Both the position numbers and the translations under genes were made by a program. A stretch of DNA of 64,000 nt, taken from Acidobacteriota bacterium (GTDB lineage: Bacteria; Acidobacteriota; Terriglobia; UBA7540). The notes beneath the pieces were generated by a model that worked only from the letters and a program-made list of their open reading frames with translations, was not told the DNA's origin and did not search any database. This document shows, in pieces, positions 33,213-41,355 of this stretch; position 1 is the stretch's first letter; each line of letters starts with the position of its first letter. Location: assembly GCA_004298155.1 (NCBI GenBank), contig SCRD01000017.1:310001-374000 (forward strand), in the 5' to 3' direction.

Positions 33213-34479
33213 TTCTTAGCACCGCAACGGGCGAAAATCTCAGCCCCCGGACCAATGGGACAGCGCTTCCTGCCAGCGCCACAAGCAAAGCCAGAGCCAG
33301 GACTGTAGGCAAAATCACCCACTGAATACCGGTGGGAACGCCGAAAACAGCAACCGAAAGCCGGCTTGCCATCCAGCTTCCCAGCCCGTATCCCACAACG
33401 CCGCCCACGAGCCCCACTCCAAAAGCTTCCAGGAGAAAAATTGACGCCACGCGACCGTTAGTGGCCCCCAGGGACTTGAACAGGCCGATTTCCGTCCGGC
33501 GTTCCAGAATCATGGCGAACATCAGTGAGGCCATCGCCAGAGCGGCCGTCACCAGCGCCGCTATGGCCAGAAGCGTCATCAGAAGGCTGATATTCTTGAT
33601 GATGGTGCCCTCGGTTGCTGCCACGCGGTAGACCGGTTTGGCCTCTGAGCCGGGAATCGCCTGCTGAATCTGATAGGCGATTGAACTGACGTAGGGCGTG
33701 CAATACCAGCGCTCATAGTCGGTGGCGTTCAGCCTGGTGACGTCAGACCGGCCAAAGTCGTCCTCAGGTTTGGTCAGGGCGCTCACTTCCACCCGGCGCA
33801 CTTTTCCCGGCAGGCCGGTGAATTCCTGGACTGCGGCAAGCGGCGCAAGGACCTCGTGATCCTCTTCGCCTCCGGTACCAACAATGCCGCTCACCATGAG
33901 AGCCATCGTGGAGCCGGGGTTTTCCTTGCTTTGGAATGTCAAGTTGGCGAGGGGCTTGATTCCCAGTTCACTTGCCAGCGCCGTTCCCACCAGGCACTCC
34001 CGGGAACCTTCTTGCGGCCAGTTGCCCTGGATGTTCCAGGCCGGGTGAAGCTTTTCCAGCCCTGTCTGGAAAGCATCTCCGCGCTGCACCTGCAGGGAGT
34101 GGTTGAACCAGCTTCCGATCACCACGACCTGGTGTCCTTCTATCATTGCGGGCGCGTAGAGAAAGGGCGCAAACCCCATGATGTTATTTCGCCAGAAAAT
34201 CTTTCTCAGTTCTGGGAGGCTTGATTCAGGCAGAAAAGCTCCGGCGCCGGCAGGCCGATAGTCCACTCCTCCCACTGCAATCGAAAGGCTGTCGGCGGCA
34301 GGTGTTACAGAAATGTTCGCCCCAAAGGAGCGAAGTTCGCGCGCCATGCGGTCGCCCACGCTGAGGGAGAGCGTAGCCGCAGCGGTGGTGACGCCAATTC
34401 CCAGCGCAACGGCTGCCACCCCTAACAGTTTGCGTCTCTTCCGGCGTGTGAGCGACCTGCCGACAATTCTGCTTAACAT
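33205..34479 (-). CDS. FtsX/MacB-type ABC permease, first of the iron operon
   Basis: A 424-residue paralogue of the next permease, with a basic cytoplasmic start (GRSLTRRKRRKLLGVAAVAL), a first helix, a periplasmic domain of about 240 residues and three C-terminal helices. ERRTEIGLFKSLGATNGRVA is the coupling helix. The gene begins 5 bp after the FTR1/DUF2318 stop and overlaps the second permease by 8 bp, so all are expected to be made together. The pair probably forms a heterodimer. Its role may be to deliver electrons, thiols or iron chelates for FTR1-dependent uptake, as proposed for related loci. Confidence 0.88.
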   Translation of the reverse strand: MLSRIVGRSLTRRKRRKLLGVAAVALGIGVTTAAATLSLSVGDRMARELRSFGANISVTPAADSLSIAVGGVDYRPAGAGAFLPESSLPELRKIFWRNNIMGFAPFLYAPAMIEGHQVVVIGSWFNHSLQVQRGDAFQTGLEKLHPAWNIQGNWPQEGSRECLVGTALASELGIKPLANLTFQSKENPGSTMALMVSGIVGTGGEEDHEVLAPLAAVQEFTGLPGKVRRVEVSALTKPEDDFGRSDVTRLNATDYERWYCTPYVSSIAYQIQQAIPGSEAKPVYRVAATEGTIIKNISLLMTLLAIAALVTAALAMASLMFAMILERRTEIGLFKSLGATNGRVASIFLLEAFGVGLVGGVVGYGLGSWMASRLSVAVFGVPTGIQWVILPTVLALALLVALAGSAVPLVRGLRFSPVAVLRSE

Positions 34480-34484
34480 AAGCT

Positions 34485-35750
34485 TCAGTGGAAATACCGG
34501 GCCGAACTTTCAAGATTGGCTTTTGCAATCACCAGCGTGCTATTCCGCACCAGATAGTCAATGTGAACGGGGTTGCAGCCGCCGGCTGAACCGATCGTCG
34601 GAATGTAAATGGCGGACGCGCAGTTCCGGCAGATCACGTTTTGTCCCTGCTGATAGTAGCCCTGGTCACCGCAGATCTGGCAGGCATCTAGCCCCACGCG
34701 GACCGTATCCGTTGAATCGATGATGGCGATGAATCGAACCTGCTTGCCTCCGGCTTCAATCTGATAGGTGTGCAGCTTGTGGTCTTTCAGCTCGTCAACC
34801 GGCACCTGAAGGATGTTGCTGGCAAAGCTCAATTGGACAGGCGGCGTAGCTGCCTGGGCCACTCGGGAATAAACAAAGTCCGCACTGATCAGCACAATGA
34901 TGATTAGCCCCACGGCGCTCGCAGCCGTCTTCCAGAAACGTTCACGCCGCTGGCTGGCGAGGACCTTTCGGCGCTCTGGCGCTGCCATGCGCACAAGGTC
35001 AGCTTCTGAGGTTGATGCTGACCGGATCTTTTGGGCCAGAACCAGAAACAGGCAGAGGGCGATGATGGCCACAAAGAAGAAGGAATCACTATTAGCAATT
35101 GGGCCGATGATAGCCATTTCGTGGCGGCTCGAGGGAAGAATCTGGGCTTCGGAAAGCTCATGCAAGCCGGAAACCAGCAACTGCACCGCAACCACCAGGA
35201 GCACCAGGCTGGTAACGCTGAAAAATCTGCGCAGATTGACCTTCACGCTTCCTTTGAAGAACGCCACGCCCAGGCCGATGGCCAGCGCCAGGCCCAGTAC
35301 GGCCCCCATCAGGTTCATCAGCTCGGTGGTGCGCAATGAAACCGCGCCCAGGAAGATCGCTGTCTCAGCGCCTTCGCGGGCCACCATCAGGAGCACGAAG
35401 GCGAAGATTCCCCACGCCCCCGAGCGGGTCGGCTTGGTGGAAAGGCCCAAGATTTTGCTTTCAATTTCCTTCCTGAGTCCCTTCGACGCCCGCATCATCC
35501 AGATCACGATGGAAGCCACAAACACCGCACCCACCAGCATCATCCAGCCCTCGTAGGCATCTTCGTTGATGGCCCACTTCTGGAGGAAATACGCGGCAGC
35601 CGCACTCACCACAACCGCCGCCCCCACTCCCCACCACACAAACCGCGTCCATTCGTCGCGGCCGGCCTTCTTGAGATAGCCGAGCACTATGCCGACGATC
35701 AGGGCAGCCTCAACACCTTCGCGCAGTGTGATGACTAATGAATCGAACAT
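34485..35750 (-). CDS. FTR1-family iron permease fused to a DUF2318 (Fe-S-like) domain
   Basis: A 421-residue membrane protein. REGVEA (10-15) and REGAE (125-129) are the two REGLE-type iron-channel motifs of FTR1/EfeU, each at the start of a helix, within about seven helices. After a further helix near 300, the C-terminal 110 residues carry DACQICGDQGYYQQGQNVIC and RNCASAIY plus GGCNPVHI, the cysteine pattern of DUF2318, which usually follows FTR1 as a separate gene in P19-type loci. I start at 35750 (MFDSLVITLREG); an upstream frame to 35882 is unlikely. The protein imports iron across the inner membrane; the DUF2318 part may handle electrons or iron in the periplasm. Confidence 0.88.
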   Translation of the reverse strand: MFDSLVITLREGVEAALIVGIVLGYLKKAGRDEWTRFVWWGVGAAVVVSAAAAYFLQKWAINEDAYEGWMMLVGAVFVASIVIWMMRASKGLRKEIESKILGLSTKPTRSGAWGIFAFVLLMVAREGAETAIFLGAVSLRTTELMNLMGAVLGLALAIGLGVAFFKGSVKVNLRRFFSVTSLVLLVVAVQLLVSGLHELSEAQILPSSRHEMAIIGPIANSDSFFFVAIIALCLFLVLAQKIRSASTSEADLVRMAAPERRKVLASQRRERFWKTAASAVGLIIIVLISADFVYSRVAQAATPPVQLSFASNILQVPVDELKDHKLHTYQIEAGGKQVRFIAIIDSTDTVRVGLDACQICGDQGYYQQGQNVICRNCASAIYIPTIGSAGGCNPVHIDYLVRNSTLVIAKANLESSARYFH

Positions 35751-35817
35751 ATTAAATCTGTGCGGAGATTTACTGGTTGTCCGCGCAACGATTGTCCGTT
35801 GTTTTCCGCTCAAGGAT

Positions 35818-36303
35818 TCAAACGGAAACAGCGAGACGGTCTTTTTCCCTGGCCTTGGCCGTACAGCTTGCGCAAGAGCCACCCAGTTCCAGCCGCGCCA
35901 CGCGAAGCGTAAGCCCGTGGCGGCTTTCGATCTGGCTCTTCAGCTTTTCAAACAACGGGTCCTGGATCTCAAACACCGTACCACACCGCTGGCAGGTAAA
36001 GTGCATGTGGTCTTTGTTGGTGCGGGCCTCGTAGTAATGTCCGTGCCCGTTCACATGCATCAGGTCAAGCTCATCAATGATGCCAAGTTTCTTGAGAGAC
36101 TCCAGGGCGCGATAGACGGTGGCCAGGTGCAGGCCGGGCATCTGCTGACGGGCGCGTTGCAGGACTTCAGGAGCGTCAAGGTGCTCACCAGCTTGCTGGA
36201 GGACGTCTGCGATCACCCGGCGCTGGCGAGTCAGACGAAGGCCGTGCTCGCGGAGCTGGGTGGTGACGGAGCGCCGTTCTTTGAGGTGTTTTGCAAGAAC
36301 CAT
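35818..36303 (-). CDS. fur: Fur-family ferric uptake regulator
   Basis: The 161-residue protein has the Fur winged helix (QLREHGLRLTRQRRVIADVL, HLATVYRALESLKKLGI) and the metal-binding dimerisation domain (HGHYYEARTNKDHMHFTCQ, RCG; a second CASC at the C-terminus for structural zinc). It is the first gene of a five-gene minus-strand operon with FTR1/DUF2318, two permeases and the DtxR-fused ATPase. The start codon overlaps the end of a perfect palindrome that also covers its -10 element, so it very probably represses itself and the operon. No Shine-Dalgarno precedes the ATG. PerR or Zur function cannot be excluded; the iron context favours Fur. Confidence 0.9.
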   Translation of the reverse strand: MVLAKHLKERRSVTTQLREHGLRLTRQRRVIADVLQQAGEHLDAPEVLQRARQQMPGLHLATVYRALESLKKLGIIDELDLMHVNGHGHYYEARTNKDHMHFTCQRCGTVFEIQDPLFEKLKSQIESRHGLTLRVARLELGGSCASCTAKAREKDRLAVSV

Positions 36304-36334
36304 ATTTAGTTGCGAGTCACTCGCAACTAAATAT
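36302..36334 (-). promoter_or_regulatory. Palindromic Fur-type operator overlapping the fur start
   Basis: Perfect 15-bp arms at 36302-36316 and 36320-36334 with a 3-bp centre. The core TTGCGAG-n3-CTCGCAA flanked by A/T-rich TATTTAG and CTAAATA is unlike the classic GATAATGATAATCATTATC box but has the symmetry of an operator for a Fur-family dimer. It covers the -10, the predicted transcription start and the first two bases of the fur start codon. Confidence 0.8.
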
Positions 36335-36358
36335 ACCAGACTGGCGAACTTGTGTCAA
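36330..36358 (-). promoter_or_regulatory. Near-consensus sigma70 promoter of the iron operon
   Basis: On the minus strand TTGACA (36358-36353) is followed after exactly 17 bp by TATATT (36335-36330). Transcription should start near 36323, giving a leader of about 20 nt to the fur ATG. The -10 lies in the left edge of the Fur-type palindrome, so bound repressor would block RNA polymerase. Confidence 0.82.
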
Positions 36359-36437
36359 CAGGAGTCCTTCATGCCAGCACTTGGCAGCGCTCTGACCCGC
36401 TCCCCCGACCGCGAAGGCGTTCTGTGTGCCGAATTCC

Positions 36438-37277
36438 TCATCGGTAGGGCAGGTCGCGCGCGTTTTCAAGCTGGAGGCCCTCGGGAGTGAGCTTGTAGGT
36501 CTTTTCATGCCTTGGCGGCAGTTGGTCTTGCTGCGTCAGGCGGACGTATTCGTCCTGGTCGACGTAGCTGATTACCACCGTGTCATTGCTTGCCGTAAGT
36601 TTCCCGTCAAACAGGTTATCCGCCTTCCATTGCGACTCAAGCGTTTTCCCATCAAAGGTATAGAGGACTGCTGACAGGCGGGCATGGCTCATCCCGAGCC
36701 TCCAGCCATAAGCGAGGAAACGAAAATCACTGTTGGGCAGGGTATCCATGACGGCGTAATGCATGTCGGTCTGGGGAACAAAGCTGGTGGTTGTGACTTC
36801 GCGAGTCTGGCCGTTCTGGTTTTCGTAGATCACGAGCACGTTGATACGCCAGATATTGCTCCATCCCAGGGTGTAGCCCGCACCGATCAGATTCACGTTT
36901 TTCCACGGTGCAATAAAAATCGAAGGCGTTCCTACCGCAGGGTAATCCAGTTTTGAAAACGCCTGCTCGAGTTCGTGCCGAACCTCGATGATGTTCGGCG
37001 AGCGACTGGCGATCCACACGTTCAGATGGCCGACAACAAGTTTCTGGATTTCGTCCGTGATCGGCTTCGCATCTTCGATGTCCAGGCCGTAGAGCTTTTT
37101 ACCCAACGAAGAGATGTGATCGGGCAGGCCCGGTTTAGGTTTGGGCTCCTTCTTGCGCGCCTGCGCAACCCCCAGGCCTAGCGCGATGGCTGCGGCCAGC
37201 AGCCCTGTCAGGATTCCTGCAGACCGGGTCCTTCGCAATGCGCCTCTTAGAACAGTTACTTTACTTTTGGCCTCCAC
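36438..37277 (-). CDS. Exported or membrane-anchored protein of unknown function
   Basis: A 279-residue protein with a basic N-terminus and one hydrophobic helix (about 20-38, GILTGLLAAAIALGLGVAQA), then a Lys/Pro linker (KKEPKPKPGLPD) and a soluble domain of about 220 residues rich in beta strands (FIAPWKNVNLIGAGYTLGW, INVLVIYENQNGQ). No family is recognised. It is on the same strand as fur, with its stop 134 bp upstream of the fur start, and the strong fur promoter lies between them, so it is probably a separate unit. Confidence 0.7.
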   Translation of the reverse strand: MEAKSKVTVLRGALRRTRSAGILTGLLAAAIALGLGVAQARKKEPKPKPGLPDHISSLGKKLYGLDIEDAKPITDEIQKLVVGHLNVWIASRSPNIIEVRHELEQAFSKLDYPAVGTPSIFIAPWKNVNLIGAGYTLGWSNIWRINVLVIYENQNGQTREVTTTSFVPQTDMHYAVMDTLPNSDFRFLAYGWRLGMSHARLSAVLYTFDGKTLESQWKADNLFDGKLTASNDTVVISYVDQDEYVRLTQQDQLPPRHEKTYKLTPEGLQLENARDLPYR

Positions 37278-37375
37278 GTAATTCTCCAGATGAAGCGGTA
37301 TTAATTTTCCCTTTCTCTAATTAGGGTGCAGGGAAGTCGGCTCGGCGCTGTACCGGCAACGCGGAGCATCCACGT

Positions 37376-38773
37376 CTACGCAATCCGCTCAAACGCCTTA
37401 ATAATCGCAGATTCTTGTCCGTCAAACACTGTTCGCAGGTCGAGCAGCAACCGGTCCCGCTCCACGCGTGCGATGACGGGCGGTCGGTTCCGCCGGAGCG
37501 CCGCTTCCAGTTCCTGTGCGCCCAGTCTGTTGTGATGGACCGTAATCAGTTTCGCAGGCAACGACTGCCCGGGTGTCGAGCCCCCACCGACCACCGATTC
37601 GCCGTCTTCAATCCCCGCGGAGATGGAAGAAATTTCTACCAGTTTCGCAACAAGCGAAGCAGCGCGCGCGGCCAGCTCTTCGAGCGGCCGCCTCATCATT
37701 CGCAAGGCCGGGACGGCGTCAACGTTTCCGTCAAGATAAATCCGGACGGTTGCTTCGAGCGCCGCGATAGTCAGCTTGTCAACCCTCAGGGCGCGAAACA
37801 GGGGGTTCCTGCGGATACGGTCCAGGAACTCCCGTTTGCCGGTGATCAGGCCTGCCTGCGGCCCTCCCAGCAGCTTGTCCCCGCTAAAGGTCACTACGTC
37901 TGCGCCGTCCTTGAGACTCGCGGCCACCGGCGGCTCATCCTGAATGCCCAGCGGCCTGAGGTCCATGAGGCAACCGCTGCCGAGGTCTTCAATGAGGGGC
38001 AATTGATGCTGGCGGGCAACTTCGGCCAGTTCAGCAAGCTCCGGGCGTTCGGTAAACCCGACAACGCGAAAGTTGCTGGGGTGGACGCGCATCAGAGCTT
38101 TGGTGCTTTCATTGATGGCGTCGGCATAGTCGGCCAGCCGCGTCCGATTGGTAGTGCCAACTTCTTTCAGCCTGGCGCCACTTTTGGCGCAGATGTCCGG
38201 GATGCGGAATGACCCACCGATCTCTATCAGCTCCCCGCGTGAAACGATGACTTCTCCGCCCTCGGCAAGCGCGTTCAATGTGAGGAACACAGCGGCGGCA
38301 TTGTTATTCACCACCAGCGTCCTCTCAGCGCCCGTCAATTCCGCGAAGAGGCGGTCAGTGTGTGTGTCGCGCTTTCCGCGCCTTCCTTCGCCGAGGTCAT
38401 ATTCCAGGTTCGAATAACAGCCGGCGATTTCCTCGATGTGCTCCACCGCCTTGCGGGCCAGGGGCGCCCGGCCCAGATTGGTGTGAAGGACCACTCCTGT
38501 GGCATTGATGACGGGTTGGAGCGAGTATGCTGCCAGGTCCGTGGCGCCTACGACGATTTTTTCCTCTAGCTCAGCCAATGAGAATGCTGCGAGGGTTCCC
38601 TTCGTAATCCCTTCCCGCACGTCTTGCAGAACAGCCCTGGCAGCCTGCAGAACGATGCGGTGGCCGAGTTCCGCTTCAAGCCGCCTCAAATTCTGCCTGC
38701 CCAGCAGCTCATCGACGGAGGGAATCTGGCGCAGCAGTTCCGTCGCGGCGTTCGGATGGCTTTTGGTTTCCAT
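37376..38773 (-). CDS. selA: L-seryl-tRNA(Sec) selenium transferase
   Basis: The 465-residue PLP enzyme converts Ser-tRNA(Sec) to Sec-tRNA(Sec) using selenophosphate. The N-terminal RQIPSVDELLGRQNLRRLEA is the tRNA(Sec)-binding domain start; INATGVVLHTNLGRAPLA, VVNNNAAAVFLTLNALAEG and the PLP-lysine motif TFSGDKLLGGPQAGLI are diagnostic of SelA. Length matches the bacterial enzyme (about 460). I start at 38773 with GGAG upstream. selB, selC and selD are not in this window; selB often sits next to selA but here the neighbours are unrelated. Its presence implies that the genome encodes selenoproteins and supports reading the UGA at 18014 as selenocysteine. Confidence 0.94.
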   Translation of the reverse strand: METKSHPNAATELLRQIPSVDELLGRQNLRRLEAELGHRIVLQAARAVLQDVREGITKGTLAAFSLAELEEKIVVGATDLAAYSLQPVINATGVVLHTNLGRAPLARKAVEHIEEIAGCYSNLEYDLGEGRRGKRDTHTDRLFAELTGAERTLVVNNNAAAVFLTLNALAEGGEVIVSRGELIEIGGSFRIPDICAKSGARLKEVGTTNRTRLADYADAINESTKALMRVHPSNFRVVGFTERPELAELAEVARQHQLPLIEDLGSGCLMDLRPLGIQDEPPVAASLKDGADVVTFSGDKLLGGPQAGLITGKREFLDRIRRNPLFRALRVDKLTIAALEATVRIYLDGNVDAVPALRMMRRPLEELAARAASLVAKLVEISSISAGIEDGESVVGGGSTPGQSLPAKLITVHHNRLGAQELEAALRRNRPPVIARVERDRLLLDLRTVFDGQESAIIKAFERIA

Positions 38774-38920
38774 CAAGATTGCTCCCGTACCCACTGGCAA
38801 GGCGGTATAGCGGATTGACGCGCTTCATGATCATTTCAACACAAGAAGTGCAGGAGGGTCAACTTGTCTCGCCTCAAAGGGATGGCTGACGTACCGTTTC
38901 GTGGGCCTGGTGCTTTTGTC

Positions 38921-38951
38921 TTGGTGCTTTTCTGCCGATGGGAGTTATAAT
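38921..38951 (+). promoter_or_regulatory. Promoter before the MXAN_5187-like gene
   Basis: TATAAT at 38946-38951 with TTGGTG at 38921-38926, a 19-bp spacer. The transcript would begin near 38958, which supports the GTG at 38985 as start codon and rules out the upstream ATG at 38901. Confidence 0.45.
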
Positions 38952-38984
38952 GGCGTATCTGGCGCTCACCTGCGAGGTTCCCCT

Positions 38985-39533
38985 GTGACGGTTGACGAGG
39001 AATTGTCCAGGCTCGAGGAGAATATCCGCCGTCTCAAGATCGAGTATGAGGCTTACTTTAATGGAGGGAATCCGTACCCTCCAGTCGATACCCTCTACAG
39101 GGTTGAGCAAGTCATCAAAAGGTTTTCGAGCGACGCGGGCCGGTTGAACGTAAGCCAGCGCTTTCGGTTCAACAATCTCTGCCAGCGATACTCAGTCCAT
39201 AACGACCTCTGGCGGAAGAGGCTTCGCAACCGGGAAGAGGGCCGGGAGATCGCAACGCGAAGGCACCCGGCAGGAGCAGATTTGGGCATGCTGATTGTCT
39301 GCCGTGATCCTGACTGCGAGCAGGCTAAGGTGGATCGTTTGCGGCAGGCCCTGGTGGACGCCAGGCAGCGCGTGGGCGAGCGCACCAACGATATTGACCC
39401 TGCAAGATTTCAGAAGTTCGTCCGTGAAAAAACAAGGCAGCTCAGGCAGGAACTGGGATGCGACAGCGTCCAGTTTTCCGTCATGGTTAAGGACGGCAGG
39501 GTCCGGTTCACGGTCGCGAGAGCCGATTCGTGA
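38985..39533 (+). CDS. Small protein resembling the MXAN_5187 C-terminal domain family
   Basis: The 182-residue protein starts with a GTG codon. It is largely helical: LSRLEENIRRLKIEYEAYFN, then NPYPPVDTLYRVEQVIKRFS and RLNVSQRFRFNNLCQRYSVH, which recall the domain named after Myxococcus MXAN_5187. A C-terminal segment (ARFQKFVREKTRQLRQELGC, then VQFSVMVKDGRVRFTVARAD) resembles a short alpha-beta module. Charged and cytoplasmic; no enzymatic motif is seen. It is flanked by selA (divergent) and purH. The function is unknown; the family link rests on my recollection of sequence pattern. Confidence 0.65.
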   Translation: MTVDEELSRLEENIRRLKIEYEAYFNGGNPYPPVDTLYRVEQVIKRFSSDAGRLNVSQRFRFNNLCQRYSVHNDLWRKRLRNREEGREIATRRHPAGADLGMLIVCRDPDCEQAKVDRLRQALVDARQRVGERTNDIDPARFQKFVREKTRQLRQELGCDSVQFSVMVKDGRVRFTVARADS

Positions 39534-39717
39534 GCCTTCCTGATATTGCATAAAACTGTTGAGCTGCCGCTCCGCTGGAATGTGTCTGAGGGCCCCGATG
39601 TTGCGGCGGGCAGGCTGCACGGGTGTTCCGCAGTGGAGGCCATGACGGGTTTTCCTGTCGTAAGTCTGTCCGGCCTTTTCTCATGTTGAATCCAAGTCAA
39701 AAATCTCAGGAGCATCC

Positions 39718-41268
39718 ATGAAACCCATCACACGTGCACTACTTAGCGTCAGCGACAAGACTGGAATCGTGGACTTTGCCGCAGGCCTGGCAAAGCTCGG
39801 CGTTGATATTGTCTCAACGGGCGGCACCGCGAGGCTTCTTAGAGAGAAAGGCGTGAAGGTCCGCGACGTTTCCGATCTCACTGGCTTTCCGGAAATGCTC
39901 GACGGGCGCGTGAAGACGCTGCATCCCAAAGTTCACGGCGGCATTCTGGCCATCCGGTCGAATCCGGGCCACATGGCGGCCACGAAGGAACACGGTATCA
40001 GCGTAATTGACCTGGTTGCCGTTAACCTTTATCCCTTTGAAAGGACAGCCGCCAAGCCCGGCGTGGAATTTGAAGAGCTGATCGAAAACATCGACATCGG
40101 CGGGCCAACGATGATCCGCTCGGCTGCAAAAAATTTTGAGGACGTCGCCGTCGTGGTTGACCCGGCTGACTATGCCGGCATCCTCGAGGGACTTGGCCAG
40201 AACGGAGGTCTTGAACGCGAAACTCGCCTCGCCCTGGCGCGAAAAGCATTTGCCACCACGGCAGCCTACGACGGCTTTATTTCCACCACTTTGCAGGAGC
40301 GTGCGTCACCCGGCCTGCCGAAGAATCTCCATCTGAATTTTGAGAAGGCCATGGACTTGCGCTACGGTGAAAACCCGCACCAGAGCGCTGCGCTCTACCG
40401 GAACGTCGCTGTGGCAGGCAGGGGACTGGCGTACGCGCCGCAACTCCACGGCAAGGAGCTTTCCTACAACAACCTGGTTGACCTGGAAGCGGCGTGGCGC
40501 CTGGCGCAGGAATTCGCGGAGCCCGTGACGGCCATTATTAAGCATACCAATCCCTGCGGCATTGCGATTGGCAAGACGTTGGCGGAAAGCTACGCGCGGG
40601 CGCTTTCGTGCGATCCGGTCTCGTCATTCGGCTCGGTGATCGCCGTGAACCGCAAGCTTGACCTGGCAACGGCCGCGGAGATGTCGAAACTGTTTATAGA
40701 AGCCATCATCGCGCCGGGGTTCGACGCTGATGCGCTCGAAAAACTGAAGGCCCGGAAGAACCTGCGGCTGATTGATATGTCGGCGACCGCCGGGGATGAA
40801 TACGGCCCGCAACTCAAAAGTGTGGGCGGCGGGTTGCTGGTGCAGACTCCGGACGCCGTGGCCGCCAAACCCCAGGACTGGAAATGCGCCACAAAGCGCC
40901 AGCCCACGGAAGAGGAGGTACGCGGGCTGGTGTTTGCCTGGAGCGTGGTGAAGCACGTGAAGTCCAACGCCATTGTCTTTGGACGGGACGGCATGATCGT
41001 GGGCGTTGGCGCCGGCCAGATGAGCCGGGTGGATTCCGTGAAGCTGGCGGCAATGAAAGCTCGCGACCTGAAGCATGATTTAAAGGGGGCCGTGGTGGCG
41101 TCCGATGCATTCTTCCCGTTTCCAGACGGCGTGGAAGAAGCCGCAAAGCACGGCGCCACTGCAGTTGTCCAGCCGGGCGGTTCTGTCCGTGACAATGAAG
41201 TGGTTGAAGCCGCTGACCGCCTTGGCATGGCCATGCTGATGACCGGCATCCGGCACTTCCGGCATTGA
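39718..41268 (+). CDS. purH: Bifunctional AICAR formyltransferase / IMP cyclohydrolase
   Basis: The 516-residue enzyme performs the last two steps of IMP synthesis. The N-terminal MGS-like cyclohydrolase domain is marked by RALLSVSDKTGIVDFAAGLA, STGGTARLLREKGV and GFPEMLDGRVKTLHPKVHGG. The C-terminal formyltransferase domain carries DLRYGENPHQSAALYR, IIKHTNPCGIAIGKTLAE (catalytic Lys-His) and SDAFFPFPDGVEEAAKHG. The length is normal for PurH (about 515-530). AGGAG precedes the ATG. It is not clustered with other purine genes and converges on a VWFA-protein gene. Confidence 0.97.
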   Translation: MKPITRALLSVSDKTGIVDFAAGLAKLGVDIVSTGGTARLLREKGVKVRDVSDLTGFPEMLDGRVKTLHPKVHGGILAIRSNPGHMAATKEHGISVIDLVAVNLYPFERTAAKPGVEFEELIENIDIGGPTMIRSAAKNFEDVAVVVDPADYAGILEGLGQNGGLERETRLALARKAFATTAAYDGFISTTLQERASPGLPKNLHLNFEKAMDLRYGENPHQSAALYRNVAVAGRGLAYAPQLHGKELSYNNLVDLEAAWRLAQEFAEPVTAIIKHTNPCGIAIGKTLAESYARALSCDPVSSFGSVIAVNRKLDLATAAEMSKLFIEAIIAPGFDADALEKLKARKNLRLIDMSATAGDEYGPQLKSVGGGLLVQTPDAVAAKPQDWKCATKRQPTEEEVRGLVFAWSVVKHVKSNAIVFGRDGMIVGVGAGQMSRVDSVKLAAMKARDLKHDLKGAVVASDAFFPFPDGVEEAAKHGATAVVQPGGSVRDNEVVEAADRLGMAMLMTGIRHFRH

Positions 41269-41355
41269 AATGGTCGTATGTGGGTTGGTGTGGCGTGGGT
41301 CAGCGACTGGCGTGCCGACCCTGGGCTTGGATTATCCTGCCGGTTGCTGCCTGCT

